DNA from: an uncultured Microbacterium sp.
GTDB taxonomy: Bacteria > Actinomycetota > Actinomycetes > Actinomycetales > Microbacteriaceae
DNA length: 64,000 bases
Direction of reading: 5' to 3'
NCBI GenBank assembly: GCA_913774845.1
Contig: CAJYJO010000020.1
Location: 1 to 64,000, forward strand
A program made the position numbers and the translations under genes. Position 1 is the first letter of the stretch. Each line of letters starts with the position of its first letter. Of the stretch, positions 35,796-44,909 are shown one piece after another. The notes beneath the pieces are model-generated. The model had not been told where the DNA came from, ran no database searches, and saw only the letters and a list, made by a program, of their open reading frames with translations.

Positions 35796-36973
35796 TGTCG
35801 GGGCAGAAGATCGTCCTCGTCTCGGGCGCGCGCACGCCGATCGGCTCGTTCGGCGGCGCGCTGTCGGGCGTCGACGCGTACGAGCTCGGCGCGGTCGCCG
35901 TCAACGAGGCGCTGCGGCGCGCGGGCGTCGAGAAGGACGCGGTCGACGAGGTCGTCATGGGCTGCATCGCCCAGAACGGCCCCGACGCCTACAACGCCCG
36001 TCGTGTCGCGCTCGCTGCGGGTCTGCCGACGCGCGTTCCCGCCTTCACCGTGAACCGCCTGTGCGGTTCGGGTCTGCAGGCGGTCTGGTCGGCGGCCCAG
36101 GAGCTTCGCTGGGGCGGCATCGACGTCGCCGTGGCGGGCGGTGACGAGAGCATGTCGCGCACGCCGTTCCTCGACTACGGCGCGCGCGGCAACGCGCGGC
36201 TCGGCGACCGCACCCTGCTCGACGGCACCCTCGCGATCCTCACCGACCCCTTCAGCGGCCGGCACATGGGCACGACGGCCGAGGTCGTGGCATCCCGGTA
36301 CTCCGTCTCGCGCGAGGAGCAGGACGCCTTCGCCGTCGAGAGCCAGCGGCGGGCCGCGACGGATGCCGCTCGCGCGGCCTTCGCTGACGAGATCGTGCCC
36401 GTGACGACCGGCGGCAAGCGGCCGGTCGAGGTCACGATCGACGAACACCCGCGGCCGGGGACGACCCTCGAGACGTTGGCGGGCCTGCGCCCGGTGTTCG
36501 AGGAAGACGGGTCGGTCACCGCCGGGAATTCCTCGGGCATCAATGACGGCGCCGCCGCGACCGTGCTGATGCGCGAGGACGACGTGCGCGATCGGGGCCT
36601 TACGGGTCTGGCGACGCTCGAGGCCGTGACGACCGCGGGCGTCGACCCCGAGATCATGGGCTACGCCCCGGTCCTCGCCCTGCAGCGGCTGTGGAAGCGG
36701 ACGGGGCTCACCCCCGCCGACGTCGACGTGATCGAGCTGAACGAGGCGTTCGCCGCGCAGGCGGTCGCGGTGATCCGCGACGCGGGTCTCGACCCGGCGA
36801 AGGTGAACCCGTACGGCGGGGCGATCGCCCTGGGCCACCCGGTCGGCGCGACGGGCGCGATCCTCACCGTGCGTGCGGCCCTCGACCTGCAGCGCCGCGA
36901 CCTCGAGTACGCGGTCGTGACGATGTGCATCGGCGGCGGCCAGGCCCTCGCGGCGCTGCTGCGGCGGTACTGA
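35795..36973 (+). CDS. Acetyl-CoA C-acyltransferase (thiolase)
   Basis: A 392-residue thiolase with all catalytic elements: nucleophile C90 (NRLCGSGLQ), NEAFAAQ, H348 ([10 protein letters not shown]) and acid/base C378 (TMCIGGGQ). It either degrades 3-ketoacyl-CoA or condenses acetyl-CoA. Its start ATG overlaps the prpC stop (TGATG). The coupling to propionate genes suggests a role in odd-chain or branched-chain acyl-CoA breakdown that yields propionyl-CoA. That link is inference from position. Confidence 0.94.
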   Translation: MSGQKIVLVSGARTPIGSFGGALSGVDAYELGAVAVNEALRRAGVEKDAVDEVVMGCIAQNGPDAYNARRVALAAGLPTRVPAFTVNRLCGSGLQAVWSAAQELRWGGIDVAVAGGDESMSRTPFLDYGARGNARLGDRTLLDGTLAILTDPFSGRHMGTTAEVVASRYSVSREEQDAFAVESQRRAATDAARAAFADEIVPVTTGGKRPVEVTIDEHPRPGTTLETLAGLRPVFEEDGSVTAGNSSGINDGAAATVLMREDDVRDRGLTGLATLEAVTTAGVDPEIMGYAPVLALQRLWKRTGLTPADVDVIELNEAFAAQAVAVIRDAGLDPAKVNPYGGAIALGHPVGATGAILTVRAALDLQRRDLEYAVVTMCIGGGQALAALLRRY

Positions 36974-37043
36974 CCCGGTCGCGCGCTCGCTGTCGCGCTG
37001 GCGTGCGCGTTCGCGCGGATGCCGACCCGGGGATACTGGGCGC

Positions 37044-37760
37044 ATGAGTGTCTTCCTTCTCGGCGGCGGGCGCGATGTCGCGCGCTGCGGTGATCTGCTG
37101 CGTCCCTTCGTCGCCGAGGCGCGGGAGCGCGCCGGCGATCGGCCGACCGTGATCGCGGTGCTGCTCGTGCTCGAGGCCGGCGACGACTCCTCCCTTCCCC
37201 GTCACCGGGCGATGCTCGAGGCGGCCGGGGCGGCGCCGGACGAGGTACGCGTCGAGTCGATCGTCGAGGGGGAGTCCTTCGACGGTGCGGCTGTCGACGC
37301 CGACGCCCTCTTCGTCGGCGGCGGCCTCACCCCGGCGTACCAGGCGGCGGTGGGCCCGATCCGGGATGCCGTGACCGACCGTGTCCGCCAAGGGATGCCG
37401 TATGCCGGGTTCTCGGCGGGCGCGGCCATCGCGGCCGGACCCGCGCTCGTCGGCGGATACCGCGTGGGCGGGGTCGAGGTCGTGTCGGAGGATGCCGGTG
37501 AAGAGCTCGACGAGGTCGAGGTGCGCCCGGGCCTCGGGCTCCTGGACTTCGCCGTCGACGTGCACGCCGCGCAGTGGGGCACCCTCTCGCGTCTCATCGC
37601 CGCGGTCGAGGCGGGGCTCGTCTCCGACGGCGTGGCGATCGATGAGCACACCGCTCTGGTCATCTCGGCGCAGGCCGCCCCGGCCGTCCACGGCAGTGGT
37701 CAGGTCTGGCGCGTGGAGTCCGCGGCATCCGGGGCCCACGTTCAGGTGCTCCGCGCCTGA
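37044..37760 (+). CDS. Peptidase S51 family protein (peptidase E/cyanophycinase-like)
   Basis: 238 residues with a class-I-glutaminase-like fold. It has [12 protein letters not shown] followed by the nucleophile elbow GFSAGAA (S124), as in dipeptidase E and cyanophycinase, which cut aspartyl or isoaspartyl bonds. The catalytic His is likely in the [12 protein letters not shown] or DEHTAL segments. Hexamer GATACT lies 6 nt before ATG 37044, one mismatch from the leaderless pattern seen elsewhere. Monocistronic. Substrate unknown. Confidence 0.85.
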   Translation: MSVFLLGGGRDVARCGDLLRPFVAEARERAGDRPTVIAVLLVLEAGDDSSLPRHRAMLEAAGAAPDEVRVESIVEGESFDGAAVDADALFVGGGLTPAYQAAVGPIRDAVTDRVRQGMPYAGFSAGAAIAAGPALVGGYRVGGVEVVSEDAGEELDEVEVRPGLGLLDFAVDVHAAQWGTLSRLIAAVEAGLVSDGVAIDEHTALVISAQAAPAVHGSGQVWRVESAASGAHVQVLRA

Positions 37761-37779
37761 CGCTCCGCCCGTTGTCGCC

Positions 37780-37843
37780 GCGTGAGTCGCCAGAATATGT
37801 CGCTTGCGCGGGCACCGAAGCGACACATTCTGGCGACTCGCGC
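37780..37843. repeat. Long inverted repeat, AGTCGCCAGAA / TGTCGCTT family (copy 2)
   Basis: Arms of 26 bp (37780-37805 and 37818-37843) with two mismatches around a 12 nt loop. Arm sequence matches copy 1 at 14621-14686, while the loops differ. It sits between convergent genes, just before a separate hairpin. Confidence 0.88.
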
Positions 37844-37848
37844 GAAGG

Positions 37849-37882
37849 GGAACGGCCCCCACCCGAGGGTGAGGGCCGTTCC
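37849..37882 (-). terminator. Hairpin between convergent genes
   Basis: GGAACGGCCC and its exact complement around a 14 nt loop, 13 bp downstream of the minus-strand 5'-nucleotidase stop. There is no T run. Likely terminator for that gene, possibly for both directions. Confidence 0.6.
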
Positions 37883-37895
37883 GGAGGGCCGTGCG

Positions 37896-40800
37896 TCAGG
37901 CGGTGCGGCGGCGACGCAGTGCGAAGGCGAGACCGCCCGCGACCACGAGCATCCCGCCCGCGAGGGCGATGCCCCAGGGGCCCTGAGCGCCGGTCGCGGC
38001 GAGGGTGCCCTTGCGGACGACCTCGATCGCGACCGCGGGGAGCACCGTGCCGTCGGCGCGCGTGACGACGACCGTGTGCTGGCCCGGCGCGAGCGCCGCG
38101 GGGACGGTGACGCGGAAGGTCACCGCGCCCGACGCGTCGGCGGCGGGGATGCCGGTGACCACCGTCGGCGTGCTGTTCAGCGTGGCCGAGACCTGCTCGC
38201 CCGCGCGCAGACCCGTGACCGTGACCGTGAACGACCCGCCCTGCTCCACCCGCGAGACGCTCGCGGTGACGGTGACCGCGGCCGGAGCGGCGGTCGGCTC
38301 CGTCGTCGGTGCGGTGCTCGGCTGACCGGTCGCCCCGGACGTCGGGGTCGCGGTGGGCGTCGGGCCCGTGGTCGGCGCGACGGTGGGCGTAGGCGTGACG
38401 GTGGGCGTAGGCGTGACGGTGGGCGTGGGCGTGACCGTCGGGGTCGGGGTCGGGCTCGGCGTGCCGGTCCCCTCGTCGACCGGCTTCGAGCCGGTCAGGT
38501 ACGCCCGGCCGAGCGGCGACGGCGCGACGCTCTTCTTCGCGGTGAAGAAGTCGACCGTGGCCTGCAGGTCGATCTGACCCGAGTCGGCCTTGCCCGTGCC
38601 CTGCGCGAAGGCGGTGAAGTTGTCGCCGCCGGCCGCGAGGAACGAGTTGGTGACGACGCGGTACGACGCCGCGGGGTCGATCGCCTTCCCGTTCAGCTGG
38701 ATGGTCTTGATCCGCGAGCCCGCGGCCGCGGACGGGTCGTACTCGAAGGTGAAGCCCTTGGAGACGCCGAGCGCGAGGACCGGGCGCGAGGCGCCCGACG
38801 GCTGCCACTGCTGCTCGAGCACCTGCTTGAGCTGTGCGCCGGTGAGCGACAGCGTCACCAGCGTGTTGCCGAAGGGCTGCACGTTCGCCGCCTCGCGGTA
38901 CGAGACCGAGCCGTTGTCCGAGCCGTACAACAGGTCGGCGCGCAGACCGCCGGGGTTCATGAACGCGATCTGCGCGTCCTGCCCGTTGAACGAGGGGTTC
39001 TCGCTCGTGGCCCACAGGTACACGTCCGCGACGGTGTTGCCGAGCGTCGAGTACTGGCCGCGGTCCTCGTTGCCCGAACCGTTCTTCGCGCGGGTGATGT
39101 CGGCCGTGATCTTGCCGACCTCGACCTGGCCCTTGGTGTCGGCGGTGGCCTTGGCATCCGCCACGATCTTCGCTGTTGCCGCCTGGGGGTACGCGATGTA
39201 CTGCGTGACGGCGGGCTCGAGCAGAGCGCGCACGCCCGGGGTGATCGAGACGAGCTTGCCGGCGGCATCCAGGTCGATGTCGAGCGTGCCCAGGTTCGTG
39301 CCGTACTGGCCGGTCTGGATCACCGAGCGTCCGCCGATGCTGCACGCGTACTTCTGGTGCGTGTGCGCCGAGACGATCGCGTCCACGTCGCTCGACGCTC
39401 CGCGCACGAGGTCGCCGAAGTCGCCCGACTCGGTGGCGATCTTGGTGCAGTCGGTGCCCTCCGAGCCCTCGTGGGCGAGCAGGATCACGATGTCGGCGCC
39501 CGCGGCGCGCGCGTTCTTCGCCTCGCGATTGGCGGCCTCGACCTGATCGCCGAACTCGATCGTGCTGATCTTCGACGGGTCGACCATGCCGGCCGTCTGA
39601 CGCGTCACGGTGCCGACGAACGCGACCTTCGTGGCGCCCACCTGCTTGATCGTGTACGGCTTCAGGGCGGGGGTCTTCGTGCCCTTCTGGTAGACGTTCG
39701 CGCCCAGGGCGAAGTCGCTCGACGCGCCGGTGTTGCCGCCGTAGGCGGGGATCACGCGGTCGGTCAGGTCGGCGAAGCCGCGGTCGAACTCGTGGTTGCC
39801 CACCGCGCTGACGTCGAGGGTCGCGGCCTTCAACGCCTTGATGGTGGGGGTGTCCTGGTCGATGAACGACTCGAACGCGCTCGCGCCGATGTTGTCACCC
39901 GCCGACACGAACAGGGTGTTCGGGTTCTGCTGGCGGTACTTCTCCACCGCCCCGGCGAGAACGCCGGCGCCCGCCACGCCGCCGCTCTCCTGGAGCAGAC
40001 GACCGTGGAAGTCGTTGATCGTGAGGATCTGCAGGTCGGGCGTCTTCGGCTGCGTCGGGCGCACCTCGAAGACGGTCGTGGTGCCCGAGACCTCGTTGCC
40101 GGTGACCAGCAGCGGAACGCCCGTGGGGGAGCGCAGGGCCGAGACGAACGCGATGCCCTCGGGGCCCAGGTCGCCCGCGGCGGCCGTCTTGACGTCGGCC
40201 GAGGCGTTGCGGTTGTTGACGTAGGTGACGTAGGCGGGCGCCTTCGGGTCGGTGATGTCGTAGACCATCACGCCGCCCGCGCGCTCGAGGCCGATGAAGG
40301 CGTACGTGCGCCCGTCCACCACACCGATCGTGACGTTCTCGGGCTCGGGGCCCTTGTCGTCGCTGCGGTCGTCGACGGTGTTGTTGTCGTTCGAGACGTT
40401 GAACAGCTGCGGCGCGACCTCCTTGAGCTTCTGCTCGAACTGGTCGCCCGAGTCGAAGACGAGCGCACCCTTGGTGTCCCAGATCGAGAAGGAGCGGCCG
40501 CCGTAGGCGTAGAGCTCGCTGTAGCAGCCGTCGGCGGTCTTGCCGAGGTCGGTGACGACCTTCAGTCGGCCGAGGTCGGTGTCGGCGGAGCGGCCGGCCA
40601 GCGGCGAGGTGGCACAGACCGCACCGAGGCCGTTCTTACCGAGGTCTTTGACCCTGGCTTCGTCCGTGAACGTGCCCCACTCGCGGCCGTCGCCCTCGTT
40701 CGCGGTGACGAGGTAGGTCGCAGCCTTGCCGTTGGCGATGGCCGAGTACGACGCGATCCCGTCGGGCATGTACAGGCCCTTGAGGCCCGCGACGGTGCGG

Positions 40801-41735
40801 ATGTTCACGCCGTCCTTGTCGCTCGGGTCGAGTCCGACGGTGCCCCAGTCCTTGTAGCCGAGGGGCAGGATGCCGGTCACTTCGGCCTTCGTCAGGTCCA
40901 CCGTCGCGACGGCGTTGTTCTCCTGCAGGGTGACGTAGGCCACGGTGCCGTCGGTGGTGATGTACTCCGGCTCGAGGTTGCGCGAGACGCGGTTGGTCGA
41001 CAGGGTCGCGGCATCCTGCCCCGGGGCGGCGACGTCGGGGCCGAAGACGCGCACCTTGGAGTCGAGCGTCTTGCTGCCGCCGGGCTCGAAGGCGCGGAAG
41101 CCCGCCGTCTTGACGGCGCTCTGAGCGGGGGCGGCCAGGGCGGACGACAGCGCGATGACGCTGACCGAGCCCTCGGGGTCGACCGAGAAGTCCGCCGCCG
41201 GCTCGCCTTCGTTGGCGACGACGGCGTAGGAGCCGTCCTTCGAGAAGGTCACCATGTCGGGGAGCGCGCCGACGGTGACCTCGCCGAGCTTGGCGCTTGC
41301 GGCATCCGTCTTGTTGGCGTCGAAGAAGACGAGATGACCGGGTTCGGTCTTCGTGGTGGCCTCGAAGGCGATGACGCCGAGGCCGTCGTCGCGGACGGCG
41401 ACCGAGTTGGCGACGCCGTTCGAGGAGATGTCGAACAGCTTGACCGGCTTCTTCGGGTCTCTGTTGTCGAGCACCGTCACCGTCCCGGCCTGCGCGTTGA
41501 CGACGAAGAGGCGGTCACGGTAGGCCTGGACGATCTCGGCGGCGGACTGCTTGTACACGCCCGTGTCGTAGGAGCCGACCGGGGTGACGGACAGGGCCGC
41601 ACCGGCGGCGCTGTTCGAGACGGGCTGCGGGACGATCGCGGCAGACGCCGCGGTGGCGCTCGACAGGGCGAGCGCGCACACCGCAGCGGTCGTCGCGGTG
41701 AACGCGGCGGCGCGGCGGAGGAAGGTCGAAGGCAT
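37896..41735 (-). CDS. Cell-wall-anchored choice-of-anchor I / 5'-nucleotidase fusion protein
   Basis: 1,279 residues. Signal peptide 1-33. Residues about 50-560 form a beta-propeller of the choice-of-anchor I type (QAYRDRLFVVNAQAGTVTVLD, several ANEGEP/ANEGDG motifs). From 568 comes a UshA-type metallophosphatase: D575-x-H577 (NDFHG), D614 (AGDN), N647-H648 (GNHE), AHTH, and the C-terminal nucleotidase domain to about 1,080. A Thr/Pro linker with PTPTVT repeats leads to LAATG, a hydrophobic helix and RRRR, an LAxTG signal for class E sortase. It likely hydrolyses extracellular nucleotides. ATG 41735 is chosen by the signal peptide. Confidence 0.92.
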   Translation of the reverse strand: MPSTFLRRAAAFTATTAAVCALALSSATAASAAIVPQPVSNSAAGAALSVTPVGSYDTGVYKQSAAEIVQAYRDRLFVVNAQAGTVTVLDNRDPKKPVKLFDISSNGVANSVAVRDDGLGVIAFEATTKTEPGHLVFFDANKTDAASAKLGEVTVGALPDMVTFSKDGSYAVVANEGEPAADFSVDPEGSVSVIALSSALAAPAQSAVKTAGFRAFEPGGSKTLDSKVRVFGPDVAAPGQDAATLSTNRVSRNLEPEYITTDGTVAYVTLQENNAVATVDLTKAEVTGILPLGYKDWGTVGLDPSDKDGVNIRTVAGLKGLYMPDGIASYSAIANGKAATYLVTANEGDGREWGTFTDEARVKDLGKNGLGAVCATSPLAGRSADTDLGRLKVVTDLGKTADGCYSELYAYGGRSFSIWDTKGALVFDSGDQFEQKLKEVAPQLFNVSNDNNTVDDRSDDKGPEPENVTIGVVDGRTYAFIGLERAGGVMVYDITDPKAPAYVTYVNNRNASADVKTAAAGDLGPEGIAFVSALRSPTGVPLLVTGNEVSGTTTVFEVRPTQPKTPDLQILTINDFHGRLLQESGGVAGAGVLAGAVEKYRQQNPNTLFVSAGDNIGASAFESFIDQDTPTIKALKAATLDVSAVGNHEFDRGFADLTDRVIPAYGGNTGASSDFALGANVYQKGTKTPALKPYTIKQVGATKVAFVGTVTRQTAGMVDPSKISTIEFGDQVEAANREAKNARAAGADIVILLAHEGSEGTDCTKIATESGDFGDLVRGASSDVDAIVSAHTHQKYACSIGGRSVIQTGQYGTNLGTLDIDLDAAGKLVSITPGVRALLEPAVTQYIAYPQAATAKIVADAKATADTKGQVEVGKITADITRAKNGSGNEDRGQYSTLGNTVADVYLWATSENPSFNGQDAQIAFMNPGGLRADLLYGSDNGSVSYREAANVQPFGNTLVTLSLTGAQLKQVLEQQWQPSGASRPVLALGVSKGFTFEYDPSAAAGSRIKTIQLNGKAIDPAASYRVVTNSFLAAGGDNFTAFAQGTGKADSGQIDLQATVDFFTAKKSVAPSPLGRAYLTGSKPVDEGTGTPSPTPTPTVTPTPTVTPTPTVTPTPTVAPTTGPTPTATPTSGATGQPSTAPTTEPTAAPAAVTVTASVSRVEQGGSFTVTVTGLRAGEQVSATLNSTPTVVTGIPAADASGAVTFRVTVPAALAPGQHTVVVTRADGTVLPAVAIEVVRKGTLAATGAQGPWGIALAGGMLVVAGGLAFALRRRRTA
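38377..38456 (-). repeat. Tandem 18 bp repeat coding for the PTPTVT linker
   Basis: GGCGTGACGGTGGGCGTA-type units repeat about four times and encode Pro-Thr-Pro-Thr-Val-Thr in the wall-spanning linker of the 5'-nucleotidase. Copy number is likely to vary between strains. Confidence 0.75.
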
Positions 41736-41882
41736 GGCTGTGTCCTCGGGTTCGGGTGGGGATGCGATCGGCGCCAGCGGCGCGATCCTGTGGATTCTGC
41801 CTGGGTTCCGTGTCGGTCCGGTGAACGGGCGGAGAACGTGAGCGCGTGGCGTCCCGTCGGTGTTCAGGGCCCCTATCAATTA

Positions 41883-41902
41883 CTAGGACGTCCAGCTATT
41901 CT
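41883..41902 (+). promoter_or_regulatory. Promoter and possible operator of the acyl-CoA dehydrogenase gene
   Basis: TATTCT (41897-41902) is a good -10 box, about 28 nt before AAGGAG and 42 nt before ATG 41944. The palindrome GGACGTCC (41886-41893, extended as TAGGACGTCCAGC) overlaps the spacer and could bind a repressor. The regulator is not identifiable. Confidence 0.45.
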
Positions 41903-41943
41903 GGAGCACGCGACGAAGCCGTCGCTCCACGAAGGAGAGCCGC

Positions 41944-43107
41944 ATGGACACCACCCCTGCTCCCGCGCTCGACGCCCTGTCCGCCGACGAACGCGCCGCC
42001 ATCCTCGACGCCGTCCGCGACTTCGCCGCGACCGAGCTCGCCCCGCATTCCCTCGAATGGGATGCCGAGAAGCACTTCCCCCGCGACGTCCTCCGCCGCG
42101 CGGGGGAGCTGGGTCTCGGCGGCGTCTACGTCAACGAGGACGTGGGCGGCGCCGGGTTGTCGCGCTCCGACGCGGTGGCGATCTTCGAGGAGCTCGCGTA
42201 CGGCGACCCCACGGTGACGGCCTACATCACGATCCACAACATGGTCGCGTGGATGATCGACGCCTACGGCACCACCGCGCAACGCGAGCGCTGGCTGCCG
42301 GGCCTGGTCGCGATGGACGACCTCGGGGCATACTGCCTCACCGAGCCCGGGGCCGGGTCCGACGCCGCGGCCATCACCACCTCCGCGATCCGCCACGGCG
42401 ACACCTACGTTCTCACGGGCGTGAAGCAGTTCATCTCGGGGGCGGGAGCGGCATCCGTCTACGTCGTCATGGCCCGGACGGGCGAGCCGGGCGCGCGGGG
42501 GATCAGCGCTTTCCTCGTGCCCGCCGACGCCGCGGGACTGTCGTTCGGCCCGAACGAGAAGAAGATGGGCTGGAACGCCCAGCCCACCCGCGCCGTCGTC
42601 CTCGACGAGGTGCGCGTGCCGGCCGAGAACCTGCTCGGCGGCGAAGGCCGCGGGTTCTCGATCGCGATGACGGCCCTCAACGGCGGGCGGCTGAACATCG
42701 CCACGTGCTCGATCGGCGGGGCACGCTGGGCGTTGGACCGCGCGGTCGCCTACGTGCACGAGCGCTTCACGTTCGGCGAGGCGCTCGCCGAGAAGCAGTC
42801 GGTGGTGTTCGCGGTCGCCGACATGGCCACCGAGCTCGAGGCGGCGCGGCTGCTCGTGGGCGACGGTGCGGCGGCGCTGGATGCCGGGGCGCCCGACACC
42901 GCGACCCGCTGCGCCATGGCGAAGCGCTTCGCCACCGACGTCGGCTTCCGCGTCGCCAACGAGGCGCTTCAGCTGCACGGCGGCTACGGCTACCTGCAGG
43001 ACTACGGCATCGAGAAGGTCGTGCGCGATCTACGCGTGCACCAGATCCTCGAGGGCACGAACGAGATCATGCGCCTGATCGTCGGCCGGAGCGTGCTGGC
43101 CGCGTGA
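41944..43107 (+). CDS. Acyl-CoA dehydrogenase (isobutyryl/short-branched-chain type)
   Basis: A 387-residue flavoprotein with FAD signature [17 protein letters not shown] and the C-terminal [36 protein letters not shown]. The catalytic base is E370 in LEGTNE, the position used by short-chain and isobutyryl-CoA dehydrogenases. It oxidises an acyl-CoA to the enoyl-CoA and passes electrons to ETF, whose genes (etfBA) lie 1.8 kb downstream. The enoyl-CoA hydratase gene follows. AAGGAG precedes ATG 41944. Branched-chain preference is inferred from overall similarity only. Confidence 0.92.
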   Translation: MDTTPAPALDALSADERAAILDAVRDFAATELAPHSLEWDAEKHFPRDVLRRAGELGLGGVYVNEDVGGAGLSRSDAVAIFEELAYGDPTVTAYITIHNMVAWMIDAYGTTAQRERWLPGLVAMDDLGAYCLTEPGAGSDAAAITTSAIRHGDTYVLTGVKQFISGAGAASVYVVMARTGEPGARGISAFLVPADAAGLSFGPNEKKMGWNAQPTRAVVLDEVRVPAENLLGGEGRGFSIAMTALNGGRLNIATCSIGGARWALDRAVAYVHERFTFGEALAEKQSVVFAVADMATELEAARLLVGDGAAALDAGAPDTATRCAMAKRFATDVGFRVANEALQLHGGYGYLQDYGIEKVVRDLRVHQILEGTNEIMRLIVGRSVLAA

Positions 43108-43127
43108 GGGCTCTGGCCCCTGTTCGG

Positions 43128-43230
43128 CTTCTCTCCCCGGATCTGGGGCGGATCTCGCCGCTCGGGGCGGACTTCTCCCGCCCCGAATGGCCGGATCCGC
43201 CCCGAACCCGCGGCGAGTCGCCGGGAGAAG
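43128..43230. repeat. Nested palindromic element, GGGGCGG / CCGCCCC type
   Basis: Outer arms CTTCTCTCCCCGG and CCGGGAGAAG (43128-43140, 43221-43230), middle pair GGGGCGGATC/GGATCCGCCCC and innermost TCGGGGCGG/CCGCCCCGA form a multi-branched inverted repeat of about 100 bp. It splits the acyl-CoA dehydrogenase and hydratase genes, which otherwise look like one operon. Confidence 0.78.
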
Positions 43231-43330
43231 AATGGATGCCGATGTCTTGCGGCAAGACCCTCGGTCGATGTCGGAGGGGCGTGCGAGCATGCGAGGGCGG
43301 GGTCGTCCGCACCGTCACGACAGGAGTGAA

Positions 43331-44119
43331 ATGACTGATCAGGATGCCGGGTACGAGACGATCCGCGTCGAGCAGCGCGGCCGCGTCGGGTGGATCACCC
43401 TCGACCGCCCCGAGGCGCTGAATGCGCTGAACGTGCGGACGATGACCGAGGTCGTCGCCGCAGCCGAGGCGTTCGACGCCGACGAGGGCGTCGGGGCGAT
43501 CGTCGTGACCGGCAGCGAGAAGGCCTTCGCGGCCGGCGCCGACATCAAGGAGATGGAGCAGAAGTCGGGCCTCGACATGATGCTCACCGACCACTTCGGC
43601 GGCTGGGCGCGCTTCGCCGCCGTGCGGACGCCGGTGATCGCCGCGGTCTCGGGATACGCCCTCGGCGGCGGGTGCGAGCTCGCGCTCATGTGCGACGTGA
43701 TCCTGGCGTCCGACCGCGCGAGGTTCGGGCAGCCCGAGGTGCAGCTGGGCGTGATCCCCGGGATGGGCGGCACGCAGCGGCTCGTCCGCGCGCTCGGGTA
43801 CTACAAGGCCGCCGAGCTCGTGCTCACCGGCCGCATGATCGACGCCGCCGAGGCCGAGCGCGGCGGGCTGGTCTCGCGCGTGGTCCCCGCGGCCGACCTG
43901 CTCGACGAGGCTGAGACGCTCGCCCGCACCATCGCCGAGAAGCCCCTGCCGGCCCTCTACGCCGCCAAGGCCGCCCTCGACGTCGCTCTCGAGTCCACGC
44001 TCGCCGAGGGCGTGCGCTTCGAACGTCAGGCGTTCGCGGCCCTCTTCGACACGGCCGACCAGAAGGAGGGGATGGCGGCCTTCCGCGAGAAGCGGTCGCC
44101 GTCGTTCACCCACCGATGA
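43331..44119 (+). CDS. Enoyl-CoA hydratase
   Basis: A 262-residue crotonase with [10 protein letters not shown], the oxyanion-hole segment [15 protein letters not shown], and both hydratase glutamates (in FGQPEVQLG and AAELVLTG), plus PGMGGTQRL. It hydrates 2-enoyl-CoA in beta-oxidation or branched-chain amino acid breakdown. I start at ATG 43331 behind AGGAG. In-frame codons upstream run through the palindromic element. It lies between the acyl-CoA dehydrogenase and a convergent MarR gene (4 bp between stops). Confidence 0.93.
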   Translation: MTDQDAGYETIRVEQRGRVGWITLDRPEALNALNVRTMTEVVAAAEAFDADEGVGAIVVTGSEKAFAAGADIKEMEQKSGLDMMLTDHFGGWARFAAVRTPVIAAVSGYALGGGCELALMCDVILASDRARFGQPEVQLGVIPGMGGTQRLVRALGYYKAAELVLTGRMIDAAEAERGGLVSRVVPAADLLDEAETLARTIAEKPLPALYAAKAALDVALESTLAEGVRFERQAFAALFDTADQKEGMAAFREKRSPSFTHR

Positions 44120-44123
44120 GAGA

Positions 44124-44651
44124 TCACAGCGGATCGGGCACCGGTGAGGGGTCGGCGAAGTCGCCGGCGCCCTTGCGGAAGCGCGCGATGATCCGCACCA
44201 GCGCCGTCGCGTCCGCGTCGTCGAGGCCCAGGTCGGCGAACACCGCGTTCAGCGCGGCCGTGGCGTCGTCGACTCGTCGGCGGCCGTCGTCGGTGAGCAC
44301 GAGTAGCGCGGCGCGACCATCCGTGGGGTGCGGCTCGCGCGTCACCAAGCCGTCACGGGCGAGGCGCTCCACCGTGTTGGTGACGCTCGTCGGGTGCACC
44401 TGCAGGCGCGCGATGGCGCTGGCCATCGGCATCCGCCCCTCGCGCGTGAACGCGAGCAGCCGCAGCATCTCGAACCGCGAGAACGACAGGTCGAAGGGCT
44501 TCAGCGCCCGCTCGATGGATGCCATGAGCAACTGGTGCGCACGGATCACCGAGGTCACGACCGTCATGCCGTCGGCCGCGTCGTCCCACCCGTGCGCGAG
44601 CCACTGGCGTTTGGCCTCGGCGATCGGGTCGACCGGCAGTCGTCGCGTCAT
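44124..44651 (-). CDS. MarR-family transcriptional regulator
   Basis: 175 residues with a MarR winged helix: FSRFEMLRLLAFTREG, then MASAIARLQVHPTSVTNTVERLARDGLVTREPHPTDGRAALLVLTDDGRR (about 60-135), including the wing DGRA. The N-terminus QWLAHGWDDAADGM and this wing resemble MarR regulators found beside aromatic/fatty-acid CoA genes. GGAGGA precedes ATG 44651. It is divergent from etfB and convergent with the hydratase, so it plausibly controls one of these acyl-CoA genes. Confidence 0.9.
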   Translation of the reverse strand: MTRRLPVDPIAEAKRQWLAHGWDDAADGMTVVTSVIRAHQLLMASIERALKPFDLSFSRFEMLRLLAFTREGRMPMASAIARLQVHPTSVTNTVERLARDGLVTREPHPTDGRAALLVLTDDGRRRVDDATAALNAVFADLGLDDADATALVRIIARFRKGAGDFADPSPVPDPL

Positions 44652-44704
44652 CGGTCCTCCTCGCGTTTCACGGTACCGCTCGCTCGGCTCGGGCACGTGG
44701 CTTC

Positions 44705-44845
44705 CGGTCCCTTCGGCGAGCTCAGGGAGCTCGCGGGAGCGGTGGCTGAGCTCGAGAGGTTCAGGGGCCTCGCGTGAGCGGTGGCCGAGCTCGAGAGGCT
44801 CAGGGACCTCGCGGGAGCGGTGGCTGAGCCTGTCGAAGCCCCCGC
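44705..44845. repeat. 39 bp tandem repeats derived from the REP-like family
   Basis: After a diverged element with core TCCCTTCGGCGAGCTCAGGG (44708-44727), two 39 bp units (44741-44779 and 44780-44818), each beginning GGTGGC(T/C)GAGCTCGAGAGG, follow. A third partial unit reverts to the normal CTGAGCCTGTCGAAG form (44819-44845). They fill the MarR/etfB divergent gap, leaving little room for promoters. Confidence 0.85.
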
Positions 44846-44909
44846 GCCCCGCACCCATCCGCTGCCGCGAGGCCGCGGCATCCGTCCCCCCACCGAAGGA
44901 GCCAGGTCG

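Noticed and set aside
37782..43334. A 1,850-codon open frame antisense to the 5'-nucleotidase, and a similar 1,771-codon minus frame at 57957-63272
   Set aside because: In this high-GC DNA the antisense frames of long genes stay open. Their translations are Arg/Gly/Asp-rich without domains, while the opposite strand has full catalytic motifs and signal peptides.
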